Source: Salinicola halimionae (GTDB taxonomy: Bacteria > Pseudomonadota > Gammaproteobacteria > Pseudomonadales > Halomonadaceae). Taken from it: 64,000 bases of DNA. Where the stretch lies: NCBI RefSeq assembly GCF_003206065.1, contig NZ_PZJQ01000004.1:71554-135553 (forward strand), read 5' to 3'. Below, piece by piece: positions 1 through 9,900 of the stretch (within the stretch, counting starts at the first letter, position 1; each line of letters opens with the position of its first letter). Under the pieces are notes generated by a model. The model was given only the letters and a program-made list of their open reading frames with translations, searched no databases and was not told the DNA's origin. A program made the position numbers and the translations under genes.

Positions 1-42
1 GCGCCTGCGGCCAAATCTGTTGTTATTGGATCGTGGTGGGCG

Positions 43-1644
<1,602 letters not shown>

Positions 1645-1654
1645 CGAGTTTTCC

Positions 1655-2614
1655 TCAGCGCGTGCGGGGGTCGAGGGCATCTCGCAGCCCATCGCCCAGG
1701 AAGTTGAGACAGAAAAGCGTGAGCGCGAGGAAGATCGACGGTACCAGCAGCATCCACGGCGCACTCTCCATCATGTCGACGCCTTCGGAGATCAGTACGC
1801 CCCAGCTGGTCAGCGGTTCCTGCACGCCGAGGCCCAGGAACGACAGGAAGCTCTCGAGCAGGATCACCTTGGGCACGGTCAGGGTGACGTAGATGATCAC
1901 CGGGCCGATGGCGTTGGGAATCAGATGGCGGGTGACGATCTTGGTGTCGCGCACGCCCAGCGCATGGGCGGCCTCGATGAACTCGCGCCGTTTCAGTGCC
2001 AGCGTCTGGCCGCGCACGATACGTGCCATGTCGAGCCACTCCACGGCTCCGATGGCGGCGTAGATCAGGAAGATGTTGCGTCCGAACACAACCATCAACA
2101 GGATCACCAGGAACATGAACGGCAGCGAATACATGATGTCGACGAAGCGCATCATGTAGTTGTCGACGCGGCCGCCCAGATAGCCCGAGATCGCGCCATA
2201 TAGCACGCCGATCACCAGACTGACGAACGACGCGACCAGCGCCACCGATAGCGAGACGCGTCCGCCGTAGAGCACGCGAGTGAGCAGATCGCGACCGTTG
2301 GCATCGGTGCCCAGATAATGGGCGTTTTCCAGCGTGGGGCCCGTGCCGAAAGCATTCCAGTCGACCTCGGCGAGTCCCCATGGCAGCAGCCACGGGCCGA
2401 CGATACACACCACGATGATGGCGATCAGCAGACCGAGACTGAGCATGGCAGCCCGGTTTTGAGAGAGCCGCCGCCAGGCATCCTTGGCCAGGCTTTCGCC
2501 CGCCGGCGCACCTTCGATCGCCGGGTCAGGGGCCTTGGGCGGATTGGGCCCGCCGGCAGGTAACGGCGCACCGTGGGTTTGTTCGCCGCTGTAGGGCGTG
2601 GATTCAGTCGTCAT
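1655..2614 (-). CDS. oppC: Oligopeptide ABC transporter permease, OppC type
   Basis: Inner-membrane permease subunit of 319 aa. A cytoplasmic Pro/Gly-rich N-terminal tail of about 45 residues precedes the first membrane segment (LSLGLLIAIIVVCIVG). The N-terminal OppC domain (TM1 and a periplasmic loop containing HYLGTDANGRDLLTRV) is followed by the binding-protein-dependent transport core, with the EAA-like loop EAAHALGVRDTKIVTRHLIPN that contacts the ATPase. Start ATG 2614 has GGGAGG about 8 nt upstream. It lies 43 nt after oppB and 10 nt before the fused ATPase gene, so all three are surely co-transcribed. It forms the translocation pore with OppB. Confidence 0.93.
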   Translation of the reverse strand: MTTESTPYSGEQTHGAPLPAGGPNPPKAPDPAIEGAPAGESLAKDAWRRLSQNRAAMLSLGLLIAIIVVCIVGPWLLPWGLAEVDWNAFGTGPTLENAHYLGTDANGRDLLTRVLYGGRVSLSVALVASFVSLVIGVLYGAISGYLGGRVDNYMMRFVDIMYSLPFMFLVILLMVVFGRNIFLIYAAIGAVEWLDMARIVRGQTLALKRREFIEAAHALGVRDTKIVTRHLIPNAIGPVIIYVTLTVPKVILLESFLSFLGLGVQEPLTSWGVLISEGVDMMESAPWMLLVPSIFLALTLFCLNFLGDGLRDALDPRTR

Positions 2615-2657
2615 TAGCGGCCTCCCGACGTTGTTGCGGATTGGTTTTTGTCATGAA

Positions 2658-3584
2658 TTAGTCGTCGTAGCGGATTTGCGGGTCGAGCGCCGAGTAAAGC
2701 AGGTCGACGATCAGGTTCATCAACACGATCAGCACGCCGTAGAAGACCACGGTGCCCATCACCAGGGTGTAGTCACGGTTGAGTGCCCCCTGAACGAAGT
2801 AGCGGCCGATACCGGGGATACCGAAGATCTGTTCGATCACGACGGAACCCGTGATGATCCCGGCGATGGCCGGCCCGAGATAGGACATCACTGGCAACAG
2901 AGCGGGGCGGATGGCGTGACGCCAGATCACTTCGCCTTCATTGAGCCCCTTGGCGCGGGCGGTGCGGATGAAGTGGCTGCCCAGCACCTCGATCATGCTG
3001 GCCCGCATCATCCGGGCGATATAGGCGATCTGCTGAATCGACAGCGCCACTACCGGCAGCACCAGGTTGGGCAGGGCGCCGCCGTTCCAGCCACCGGCAG
3101 GCAGCCAGCCCAACAAAACGCCGAATACCAGCGCGAAGATCGGGGCGAGCACGAAGTTGGGCACTGCGATACCGGTCAATGCCGTCCCCATGACCACGTA
3201 ATCCACGGTCGAGTTGCGCTTGATCGCCGCCGCAATGCCCAGCGGCAGCCCGACAAGCAGCGCGAGTAGAATCGCCAGCCCCCCGATTTCCAGACTGACC
3301 GGGAACCCCTGCATGATCAGCTCGGTGACCGAGAAATCCTTGTACTTGAACGACGGCCCGAAATCGCCCTGCAGCAGGTTGCCCATGTAGCGCAGATACT
3401 GCATCGGCAGCGGCTCGTCGAGGTGATACGCCGCCATCAGGTTGGCTTCGATCTCCGGCGGCAGCTGGCGCTCGCCGTCGAACGGGCCGCCCGGCGCCAC
3501 CCGCATCAGGAAGAACGAGATCGTGATCACGATCAGCAGAGTGGGAATCGCCTGCAGCAGGCGCTTGAGGGTGTAGATCAGCAT
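2658..3584 (-). CDS. oppB: Oligopeptide ABC transporter permease, OppB type
   Basis: Inner-membrane permease of 308 aa, the usual OppB/DppB length. It starts with the family's characteristic TM1 (LIYTLKRLLQAIPTLLIV) and has the RVAPGGPFDGER loop after it. The core shows the EAA motif around RTARAKGLNEGEVIWRHAIRPA, followed by the conserved GSVVIEQIFGIPGIGRYFVQG segment and an ending ALDPQIRYDD typical of OppB. ATG at 3584 is preceded by AGGTGA. It follows the nearest oppA-like gene by 43 nt and precedes oppC by 43 nt. It is the only OppB in the cluster, so the four binding proteins here presumably share it. Confidence 0.94.
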   Translation of the reverse strand: MLIYTLKRLLQAIPTLLIVITISFFLMRVAPGGPFDGERQLPPEIEANLMAAYHLDEPLPMQYLRYMGNLLQGDFGPSFKYKDFSVTELIMQGFPVSLEIGGLAILLALLVGLPLGIAAAIKRNSTVDYVVMGTALTGIAVPNFVLAPIFALVFGVLLGWLPAGGWNGGALPNLVLPVVALSIQQIAYIARMMRASMIEVLGSHFIRTARAKGLNEGEVIWRHAIRPALLPVMSYLGPAIAGIITGSVVIEQIFGIPGIGRYFVQGALNRDYTLVMGTVVFYGVLIVLMNLIVDLLYSALDPQIRYDD

Positions 3585-3627
3585 GCGGAATCACCTGAGC
3601 CTGAACGTGGCGGCGTCTTCGAGAGAA

Positions 3628-5232
3628 TCATTGCTCGCTCTCCTGGAGATAGCGCAGCGGGTGAACGTCCATCGGATTGCTCTCCCAGCCCTGAATTCGA
3701 GGGGAGACCAGATGAACGGAGACGTAGTCGTAGAGTGGCAGCAGTGCGTAGTCGTCCAGCAGTCGCTGCTGGGCACGGGTCATCAACTGGCGGCGTTTCT
3801 GCGGATCGAGCTCCGCTGTGCTGGCGGCGACCAGCGCGTCGTACTCCGCATCGTGATAGCCGCTGCTCTGGCTGGCCGAGCCGTTGTCGGCGTAGGCATT
3901 GAGAAAATCGAACGGATCGTTGATGGTCGCCACCATCCCGTAGCGCGCGACTTCGAAGTTGCCTTCTCGAATCGTGGCGTAGTGCACCGCGGCTTCGGCG
4001 TTGATCAGTTCCACCTCCACGCCCAGCGGCTTCCACATCGCGGCCACGGCCACCGCGATCTTCTTGTGATCCTCGAGCGTGTTGTAGTTGAGGCGTAGAT
4101 GAAGCGGGTGAGCGGGGCTGTAGCCCGCTTCCCGCATCAACGCCGTGGCGCGTTTCATTCGCTCGTCCATCGACAGGTTGGCGAAATCGAACTCGCCCTG
4201 GGGGGTGTTGGCGGTGTTGCGCGGCACGTACCAGAACGAGGGTGTCTGGCCCTGACCCAGAATCTGGTCGGTGATGACGTCGCGGCGGACGGCTAGGTTG
4301 AGGGCTTCGCGGACGCGTTTATCTGCCAGCGGCTGGCCGTCGTGGAGGTTGAACATGTAGAAATATTCGGCGGTCAGCGGCCCGACCCGAAGCGCCTCGC
4401 CCAGGTTCTCCCGAGCCCAGTCGAAACGCGAGGCGGGCACGCTCGAATAGGCGATGTCCATCTCCCCGGTACGGAAGCGATTCAGTGCGGCGTTGGCGTC
4501 GTCGATCGGATAGAACACGACCTTGTCGACGGCGACCTCGTCGGCGTCGTAGTAGCGCGAATTACTGGTCACCACGATCTGCGACTGCGGCTGCCACTGG
4601 CTCAGCGTAAAGGCGCCGCTGGAGACGGTGTTGCCCGGTTCGACCCAGCCATCGCCGGCCTTGGCCAACACGTGCTCGGGCAGCGGTGACGCTTCGGTCA
4701 TCGCCAGCGCCTGCAGGAACCAGGCGGTAGGCTGGGTGAGGTGAATACGCAGCGTATGGGTGTCGACGGCCTCGACGCCGAGCGCGCTGCCGTCCTTCTC
4801 GCCGGTGTTGATCGCTCGGGCGTTGACGATGGGGTAATAGAGATTGGCGTTCTGGTTGGCGATCGTCGGTTCCAGCACACGGCGCAGCGCGAACACGGCG
4901 TCGTCCGCGGTGATCGGCTCGCCATCCGACCATTCGGCATCGCGGAGATGGAAAGTGTAGGTCTTGCCGTCGTCGCTGATCTCCCAGCTTTCGGCAAGGC
5001 CAGGCTCGAGGCTGCCATCGGCGGCGTAGCTGACCAGCCGTTCGAACAGCGCCCGGGTGATACGGGTTTCCCAGACGCCGTTGGTCTTCTGCGGATCGAG
5101 GGAGCCCGGCTCGGCGCCGTTGGCGATATCGACCGAAAAGGCCTGTGCTGGGCCGGCCAAAGCGCCCAGCGTGAGGCTTCCCAGCGCGGCCAATGTTCGA
5201 GGTGAAATCATCTTGTGGTGTTTCGAAGTCAT
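3628..5232 (-). CDS. oppA: Peptide ABC transporter substrate-binding protein, OppA type (paralogue 1)
   Basis: Periplasmic peptide-binding protein (SBP_bac_5 family) of about 534 aa. ATG 5232 gives a signal peptide ending in GALAGPAQA followed by mature FSVDIANGAEPGSLDPQK; a second ATG lies 7 codons later. Family landmarks include the FERLV segment, YTFHLRDAEWSDGEPITADD, the DKRVREALNLAVRRDVI helix and the VAAMWKPLGVEVELINAEA strand. It is closest to oppB and so the default receptor for the transporter. Three further paralogues lie upstream on the same strand. Binding specificity (di-, oligo- or murein peptide) cannot be read from the sequence. Confidence 0.92.
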   Translation of the reverse strand: MTSKHHKMISPRTLAALGSLTLGALAGPAQAFSVDIANGAEPGSLDPQKTNGVWETRITRALFERLVSYAADGSLEPGLAESWEISDDGKTYTFHLRDAEWSDGEPITADDAVFALRRVLEPTIANQNANLYYPIVNARAINTGEKDGSALGVEAVDTHTLRIHLTQPTAWFLQALAMTEASPLPEHVLAKAGDGWVEPGNTVSSGAFTLSQWQPQSQIVVTSNSRYYDADEVAVDKVVFYPIDDANAALNRFRTGEMDIAYSSVPASRFDWARENLGEALRVGPLTAEYFYMFNLHDGQPLADKRVREALNLAVRRDVITDQILGQGQTPSFWYVPRNTANTPQGEFDFANLSMDERMKRATALMREAGYSPAHPLHLRLNYNTLEDHKKIAVAVAAMWKPLGVEVELINAEAAVHYATIREGNFEVARYGMVATINDPFDFLNAYADNGSASQSSGYHDAEYDALVAASTAELDPQKRRQLMTRAQQRLLDDYALLPLYDYVSVHLVSPRIQGWESNPMDVHPLRYLQESEQ

Positions 5233-5308
5233 CGTGTAATGCGTCCCCCGGCCGCCGATCGCAGCCATTGTGCGATTCGACGGACTGGTGATTCGAGTTG
5301 TTATGTCG

Positions 5309-6913
5309 TCAATCGGCCTCGAGCGAGAACCAGCGCGACAGGTGTCGATTGAGCGCGTTGTCTTTCCACCCGGCTAGCTTCGGATTGACCAGATTGCGCG
5401 AGACGTCGACGTAGATCGGCGCCACCGCATAGTCGGAGAGCGCCTGGCGCTCGGCCTGCTCGAGCAGTCGTTGACGCGCATCCATGTCGGTTTCGCGGCT
5501 GGCCTGATCCATCAACTGATCGAAGGCATCGCTTTGGTAGCCGCCGTAGTTCTTGGGCGAATCGCTCTGCAGAATGCCGAGGAAGTTGCTGGCATCGTCG
5601 AAATCGGCGACCCAGCTGCCGCGGCCGACATCGAAGTTGCCGGCGGCAAGCTCGGCGTAGTGGACCGCGCCTTCGGCGTTGATCAGCTGCGTCTCGACGC
5701 CCAGCGGCTGCCACATCGCGGCCAGCGCCACGGCGATGCGCTTGTTGGCCTCGGTGGTGGAGTAGCGCAGGGTCAGTTCCAGCGGATGGTCGGCGTCGTA
5801 GCCGGCGTCCTCGAGCAGGCCCTTGGCCTTGGCGACCCGGTCGTCCATCGACTGATCCAGGCCAGGCATGGTCTGGGCCTCGAAATGGCTGACGCCGTCG
5901 GGTACGAAACCGCTGGCGGGGGAAACGACGCCACCCATGATCTGATTGGCGATGACATCGCGGCGGATGGCCAGGTTGAGCGCTTCGCGCACGCGCTTGT
6001 CGGCAGTCGGGTGGCCATCGCGCTGGTTGAGCGCGAAGTAGTAGTTGGCCAGCTGCGGCGCGAGATGAACGGCGTCGGACAGGTTTTGTTGCAACCACTG
6101 GTATCGATCCGGCGAGAAGTCGCGGACGATATCCAGACCGCCGGCGCGGAAGCGCTGGAGGCCGGCGCTGCGATCCTCGACCGGATAGTAGTCGACGCCG
6201 TCGAGAGCGACGTCGCCGGCGGCATGGAACTCGGGGTTCTTGCGCGCGGCGATGTGATCGTGGGAAACCCAGCTGGTCGGGGTAAAGGCGCCATTGGTGG
6301 CGATATGATCCATCTGGGTCCAGTCGTTGCCGAATTGCTCGACCAGATGGGAAGGCACCGGAGACGCGGCGATATGTGCCAGCAGCGTCGGGAAGTAGGG
6401 CGTCGGTTGATCGAGCGTGATCTTCAGCGTCTTGGCGTCGACGGCTTCGACGCCGAGAGCCGGGGCGTCTTTTTCACCCTTGGTGTGCGCTTCGGCGCCG
6501 CGAATCGGGTAGAACAGGCTGGCGTAGACCGCGCCATTGGCCGGATCGAACAGGCGCTGGAAAGCGAGCACGAAGTCCTTGGTGACCACGGGTTTACCGT
6601 CCGACCAGTTGGCATCGTCGCGGAGCTTGAAGGTATAAACGGTGCCGTCGTCACTGACGTCCCAACTGCTGGCCGCGCCGGGAATGTAGTCACCGCCCGG
6701 GTCCAACGTGACCAGGCCCTCGAAGAGATCTCCCAGGACGTCGTTTTCCCAGGTGGTGCCGCCGATCCGCGCGGTATCCAGCGAGGCCGGCTCGCCCTGG
6801 ATGCCGATCTCCAGGGTTGCGGCCAGGGCGGTGTTGGCAAATGCGAGCGTCCCCAGCAGCAGGGGTAGCCACAGGCGGCGCCGGCGTACGGCGCGGTAAT
6901 GGAATTCGGGCAT
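5309..6913 (-). CDS. Peptide ABC transporter substrate-binding protein, OppA type (paralogue 2)
   Basis: Periplasmic peptide-binding protein of 534 aa, homologous along its length to the other three in this cluster (GIQGEPASLDTARIGG near the mature N-terminus, YTFKLRDDANWSDGKP, DKRVREALNLAIRRDVI, AAMWQPLGVETQLINAEGAVHY). The frame stays open to about 7303, but that part overlaps the peptidase gene. ATG 6913 gives a classic Arg-rich signal peptide (RRRRLWLPLLLGTLAFANTALA). The Shine-Dalgarno is weak (GGACGA). Just upstream, 6928-6966 holds three imperfect 12-14 bp repeats. It sits 76 nt before paralogue 1 and about 150 nt after the NlpC/P60 gene. Confidence 0.92.
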   Translation of the reverse strand: MPEFHYRAVRRRRLWLPLLLGTLAFANTALAATLEIGIQGEPASLDTARIGGTTWENDVLGDLFEGLVTLDPGGDYIPGAASSWDVSDDGTVYTFKLRDDANWSDGKPVVTKDFVLAFQRLFDPANGAVYASLFYPIRGAEAHTKGEKDAPALGVEAVDAKTLKITLDQPTPYFPTLLAHIAASPVPSHLVEQFGNDWTQMDHIATNGAFTPTSWVSHDHIAARKNPEFHAAGDVALDGVDYYPVEDRSAGLQRFRAGGLDIVRDFSPDRYQWLQQNLSDAVHLAPQLANYYFALNQRDGHPTADKRVREALNLAIRRDVIANQIMGGVVSPASGFVPDGVSHFEAQTMPGLDQSMDDRVAKAKGLLEDAGYDADHPLELTLRYSTTEANKRIAVALAAMWQPLGVETQLINAEGAVHYAELAAGNFDVGRGSWVADFDDASNFLGILQSDSPKNYGGYQSDAFDQLMDQASRETDMDARQRLLEQAERQALSDYAVAPIYVDVSRNLVNPKLAGWKDNALNRHLSRWFSLEAD

Positions 6914-6927
6914 GATCGAGTTCGTCC

Positions 6928-6966
6928 GTTGTCGTCGATTGTTGTCGCCGATTTGTTGTCGTCGAT
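6928..6966. repeat. Three imperfect short tandem repeats upstream of oppA paralogue 2
   Basis: Three consecutive units begin GTTGTCG(T/C)CGAT: 6928-6940, 6941-6954 and 6955-6966. They lie 15 nt upstream of the start codon in the leader between the peptidase gene and the binding-protein gene. Function unknown; a protein-binding or slippage-prone leader is possible. Confidence 0.5.
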
Positions 6967-7064
6967 GGTCGTACTGGGAAAACCGCTCCCGACTCGATAC
7001 TAGCGCTACCCTGCGTCTGCCGCCGATTTTCTCGTCAGACATCGCCCGTCTAAGACAGCGCCCG

Positions 7065-7988
7065 TCAAAAATAGCGGCGCACGGCGCACAACTGTCTTGC
7101 ATAATCGCTGCCGCCGAGGCGACGACATTCGATCCGCGCGTTGTTGGTCGGCGAATGCAGCATGCGGTCCTCGCCGAGATAGAGCGCGACGTGATCGACC
7201 ACCAGCCGGCCTTCGTCGTTGGGCTTCTCGAAAAACAGCAGATCGCCCGCACATCGCTCGCCTGGCTCGACCGGCTGACCCGCCTTGACCTGATCGTGAG
7301 CATCGCGTGGCAATGCGATACCCACGGCGGCGAACAGGCTGTGAACCAGTCCCGAGCAGTCGTAGCCGAAGCTCGAGTTGCCGGCCCACAGATAGCGCAG
7401 GCCGTCGAAGCGCCGCCCCAGCGTCTCCAGCGTCGCGGCAGTCGCCGGGAAACCCTCGCCCGGCAGATGGACGCTGTCGCGTGGCAACCAGCCGCGGCCG
7501 AGCGACGTCTCCACCCAGACGCGGGAGGGGTCTTTACCGTCGGGAGACGTGGCCAGGCGCAGCCGCGTCAGAAAGCTCAACTTCAGCGACTCGCCCGACG
7601 GCAAACCTCTCAACCAGGTGATTGGCGCAATGACGCAAGCGCTGTCGACGTGATCAGGCCGGCAGCCGGGGTCATCGTGTAATTGTCGCGCCGGCAGCCA
7701 ACCGGGATAGCCGCGGTCGTCGAGCGAGGAGGCCTGGCTCGGCACCACCACGCGGCACCATTCGAGGCCCTGGCTATCGACCGTTCGCTCGAGGATCTCG
7801 ACCGGCGTGTCCAGCAGCACTTGGGTGGCGAGCCGCTTTTCCTGGCACAGGGCGAGGCGCGTGTCGTCATCCAGTGCCGCCAACCAGCGCTCGAGCAGAA
7901 CTGGATTGGCCAGCGCCGGGGCATCGATCGCCCGCGGCGCTTCGGGGGAGGCCCACATTCCGGCGACGGCGACGGCGACGCAGCTCAT
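7065..7988 (-). CDS. Exported NlpC/P60 cysteine peptidase, YkfC-like (gamma-D-glutamyl-L-diamino acid endopeptidase candidate)
   Basis: 307 aa. The C-terminal NlpC/P60 domain has catalytic Cys211 in GYDCSGLVHSLF, His266 in VVDHVALYLG and a third polar residue, His278, in MLHSP. The N-terminal half (about 50-105 and 115-175) looks like two SH3b domains, with the motifs GYPGWLPARQL and GRGWLPRDSV. This layout and the Cys/His/His set match Bacillus YkfC, which trims L-Ala-gamma-D-Glu from murein peptides. The N-terminus MSCVAVAVAGMWASPEAPRA is a short, weak signal; an in-frame TAA at 8019 rules out a much longer start. It lies inside the four-binding-protein opp cluster (30 nt after paralogue 3), consistent with processing of imported or periplasmic peptides. 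Location (periplasm or cytoplasm) is uncertain. Confidence 0.85.
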   Translation of the reverse strand: MSCVAVAVAGMWASPEAPRAIDAPALANPVLLERWLAALDDDTRLALCQEKRLATQVLLDTPVEILERTVDSQGLEWCRVVVPSQASSLDDRGYPGWLPARQLHDDPGCRPDHVDSACVIAPITWLRGLPSGESLKLSFLTRLRLATSPDGKDPSRVWVETSLGRGWLPRDSVHLPGEGFPATAATLETLGRRFDGLRYLWAGNSSFGYDCSGLVHSLFAAVGIALPRDAHDQVKAGQPVEPGERCAGDLLFFEKPNDEGRLVVDHVALYLGEDRMLHSPTNNARIECRRLGGSDYARQLCAVRRYF

Positions 7989-8018
7989 GCCAAGGTTCCG
8001 GGTCGACAGTTCAAGCCA

Positions 8019-9617
8019 TTACTCCGAGAAGTGGACCCAGCGCGACGGATGGTTGTCTTTGACGTTGTCTTCCCAGCCTTCGAGTTTCGGGCTCACCAGA
8101 TTGCGGGTGACGTAGGTCAGCATGGGAATGAACGCATAATCGTCGAGTGCCACGTTCTCCGCCTTCTCCAGCACGTTCTCGCGCTCATCGAGATCCTGGG
8201 TCTGCGCCGCCTGATCCATCAGCTTGTCGTACTCGGGATTGGAATAGGCGCCGTAGTTGTTGCCGACACCGGTATGCAGCAGGGTGAGGAAATTCTCGGC
8301 ATCGTTGTAGTCGGCGATCCAGCCGGCACGCGCCACATCGAAGTCGCCCTGCTGAATGGTCTGGTAGTGAACGGTGGCTTCGGAATTGATCATCTGCACG
8401 TTGACGCCCAGCGGTTTCCACATGGCAGCCACGGCGATGGCGATCTTCTTGTGCTCGTCACTGGTGTTGTAGCGCAAACGCAGGTCGAGCGGATGATCGG
8501 GACCGTAGCCGGCTTCCTTCAGCAGTTTCTTGGCGCGGGCCATGCGATCGTCCATGTCGTCGCTGCCGAGATCCATGTGCTGGGTGTCGTAGTGGCTGAC
8601 GCCTGGCGGCACCATGGCGGTCGAAGCCTTGAAGCTGCCGGCCATGATCTGCTTGGAGAGCACCTCGCGACGAACCGCCAGGTTGAGCGCCTCGCGCACG
8701 CGCTTGTCGGCGGTGGGGCTGCCGTCGCGATTGTTGAGCACGTAGTAATAGGAGCCGAGATACGGACTCATGTGGGTGGCATCGGGCAGATTGTCGGTCA
8801 ACCACTGATAACGGCTGGAAGGATAGTCCGTCAGTACATCCAGCTCGCCGGCACGAAAGCGAGAGATGCCGGAATTGCGGTCTTCCACCGTGAAATAGTT
8901 GACGCCGTCCAGGGAGACGTCTTTGGCGTCATAATAGGTCGGGCTTTTCTCGACGCTGATCTTCGACTGCGACACCCAGTCCACCGGCTTGAACGCCCCG
9001 TTGGTGGCGATGTGGTCGAATTTGACCCAATCCTTGCCGTACTTGTCGACCAGGTGTTTCGGCGCGGGATAGGTGGTGTAGTGGATCAGCAGCTGCAGGA
9101 AGTAAGGCGTGGGGTGGTCCAAGTGAACCTTGAACGTCTTGCCGTCGTCCAGTGACTCGACGCCCAGCGCATCGAGCGGTTTGTCACCCGTATTGACCGC
9201 CTCGGCGTTGACGACCGGATAGAGCATGTAGGCGTACTTGGAGGCGTTTTCCGGCGCCAGCAGATGCTGCCAGCCGAACACGAAGTCCTCGGCGGTCACC
9301 GGCTTGCCGTCTGACCACTCGGCGTCGTCACGCATATGAAAAGTATAGGTCTTGCCGTCGTCGGAGACTTCCCACTTGGTTGCCATGCCTGGCAGCAGCT
9401 CGCCGTCGGGAGACTCCTTCAGCAGGCCTTCGTAGACGTCCATCAACACCTGGGATTCCCACACGCCACCGGAGACCTGTGAGGTGTCGAACGAGGCAAG
9501 CTCGCCCTGGACGCCGATGTTGAGCGTTTCGGCCAGCGCCGGCGAGGCCATCAGGGAGGTGGCCAGCGCCAGGGCGCTCAGGGGAAACAGGGTGCGGGGA
9601 AGTTGCAGTTTCGACAT
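8019..9617 (-). CDS. Peptide ABC transporter substrate-binding protein, OppA type (paralogue 3)
   Basis: Periplasmic peptide-binding protein of 532 aa. ATG 9617 gives a clear signal peptide (LFPLSALALATSLMASPALA) and mature ETLNIGVQGELASFDTSQ; GGAG lies about 12 nt upstream. SBP_bac_5 landmarks are YTFHMRDDAEWSDGKPVTAED, DKRVREALNLAVRREVL and AAMWKPLGVNVQMINSEATVHY. It sits 30 nt before the NlpC/P60 gene, so those two are likely translationally linked. A 283-nt gap with a very strong hairpin separates it from paralogue 4. Confidence 0.92.
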   Translation of the reverse strand: MSKLQLPRTLFPLSALALATSLMASPALAETLNIGVQGELASFDTSQVSGGVWESQVLMDVYEGLLKESPDGELLPGMATKWEVSDDGKTYTFHMRDDAEWSDGKPVTAEDFVFGWQHLLAPENASKYAYMLYPVVNAEAVNTGDKPLDALGVESLDDGKTFKVHLDHPTPYFLQLLIHYTTYPAPKHLVDKYGKDWVKFDHIATNGAFKPVDWVSQSKISVEKSPTYYDAKDVSLDGVNYFTVEDRNSGISRFRAGELDVLTDYPSSRYQWLTDNLPDATHMSPYLGSYYYVLNNRDGSPTADKRVREALNLAVRREVLSKQIMAGSFKASTAMVPPGVSHYDTQHMDLGSDDMDDRMARAKKLLKEAGYGPDHPLDLRLRYNTSDEHKKIAIAVAAMWKPLGVNVQMINSEATVHYQTIQQGDFDVARAGWIADYNDAENFLTLLHTGVGNNYGAYSNPEYDKLMDQAAQTQDLDERENVLEKAENVALDDYAFIPMLTYVTRNLVSPKLEGWEDNVKDNHPSRWVHFSE

Positions 9618-9817
9618 CTGTGAGAACTCCGACTTGTTGTTGTGGAACTTGAGTGGTGAAACCTTCGTTGTGAGACGCTCGGTAGGCATTCGTTTCGAAT
9701 GCGCTCCGGATTGGCGGACGACGTGCCCGCGAGGGTCGATGCGGTACCTTCGCGCGAACCGCATGAAGCGTCTAATACAAATGCTCGATGGTTCGTTTCA
9801 TTTCGCGCATAGAGTGT

Positions 9818-9847
9818 CGCGAAGGCGGCGGTGACGCCGCCTTCGCG
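9818..9847. other. Strong perfect inverted repeat (13-bp stem) between oppA paralogues 4 and 3
   Basis: CGCGAAGGCGGCG (9818-9830) is followed by a 4-nt loop and its exact complement (9835-9847). On the plus strand it is followed by GTGCTTTT, but the flanking genes are on the minus strand, where no T-run follows. It is therefore more likely an mRNA-stabilising or attenuating intercistronic hairpin than a full terminator. Confidence 0.6.
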
Positions 9848-9900
9848 GTGCTTTTCGTCAGGGATAGACGTTAGTCGAATTAGTGCCGACGCATGTGCCC

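Noticed and set aside
6914-7303. N-terminal extension of oppA paralogue 2
   Set aside because: It overlaps the NlpC/P60 gene in another frame and lacks a signal peptide; ATG 6913 begins a clear one.
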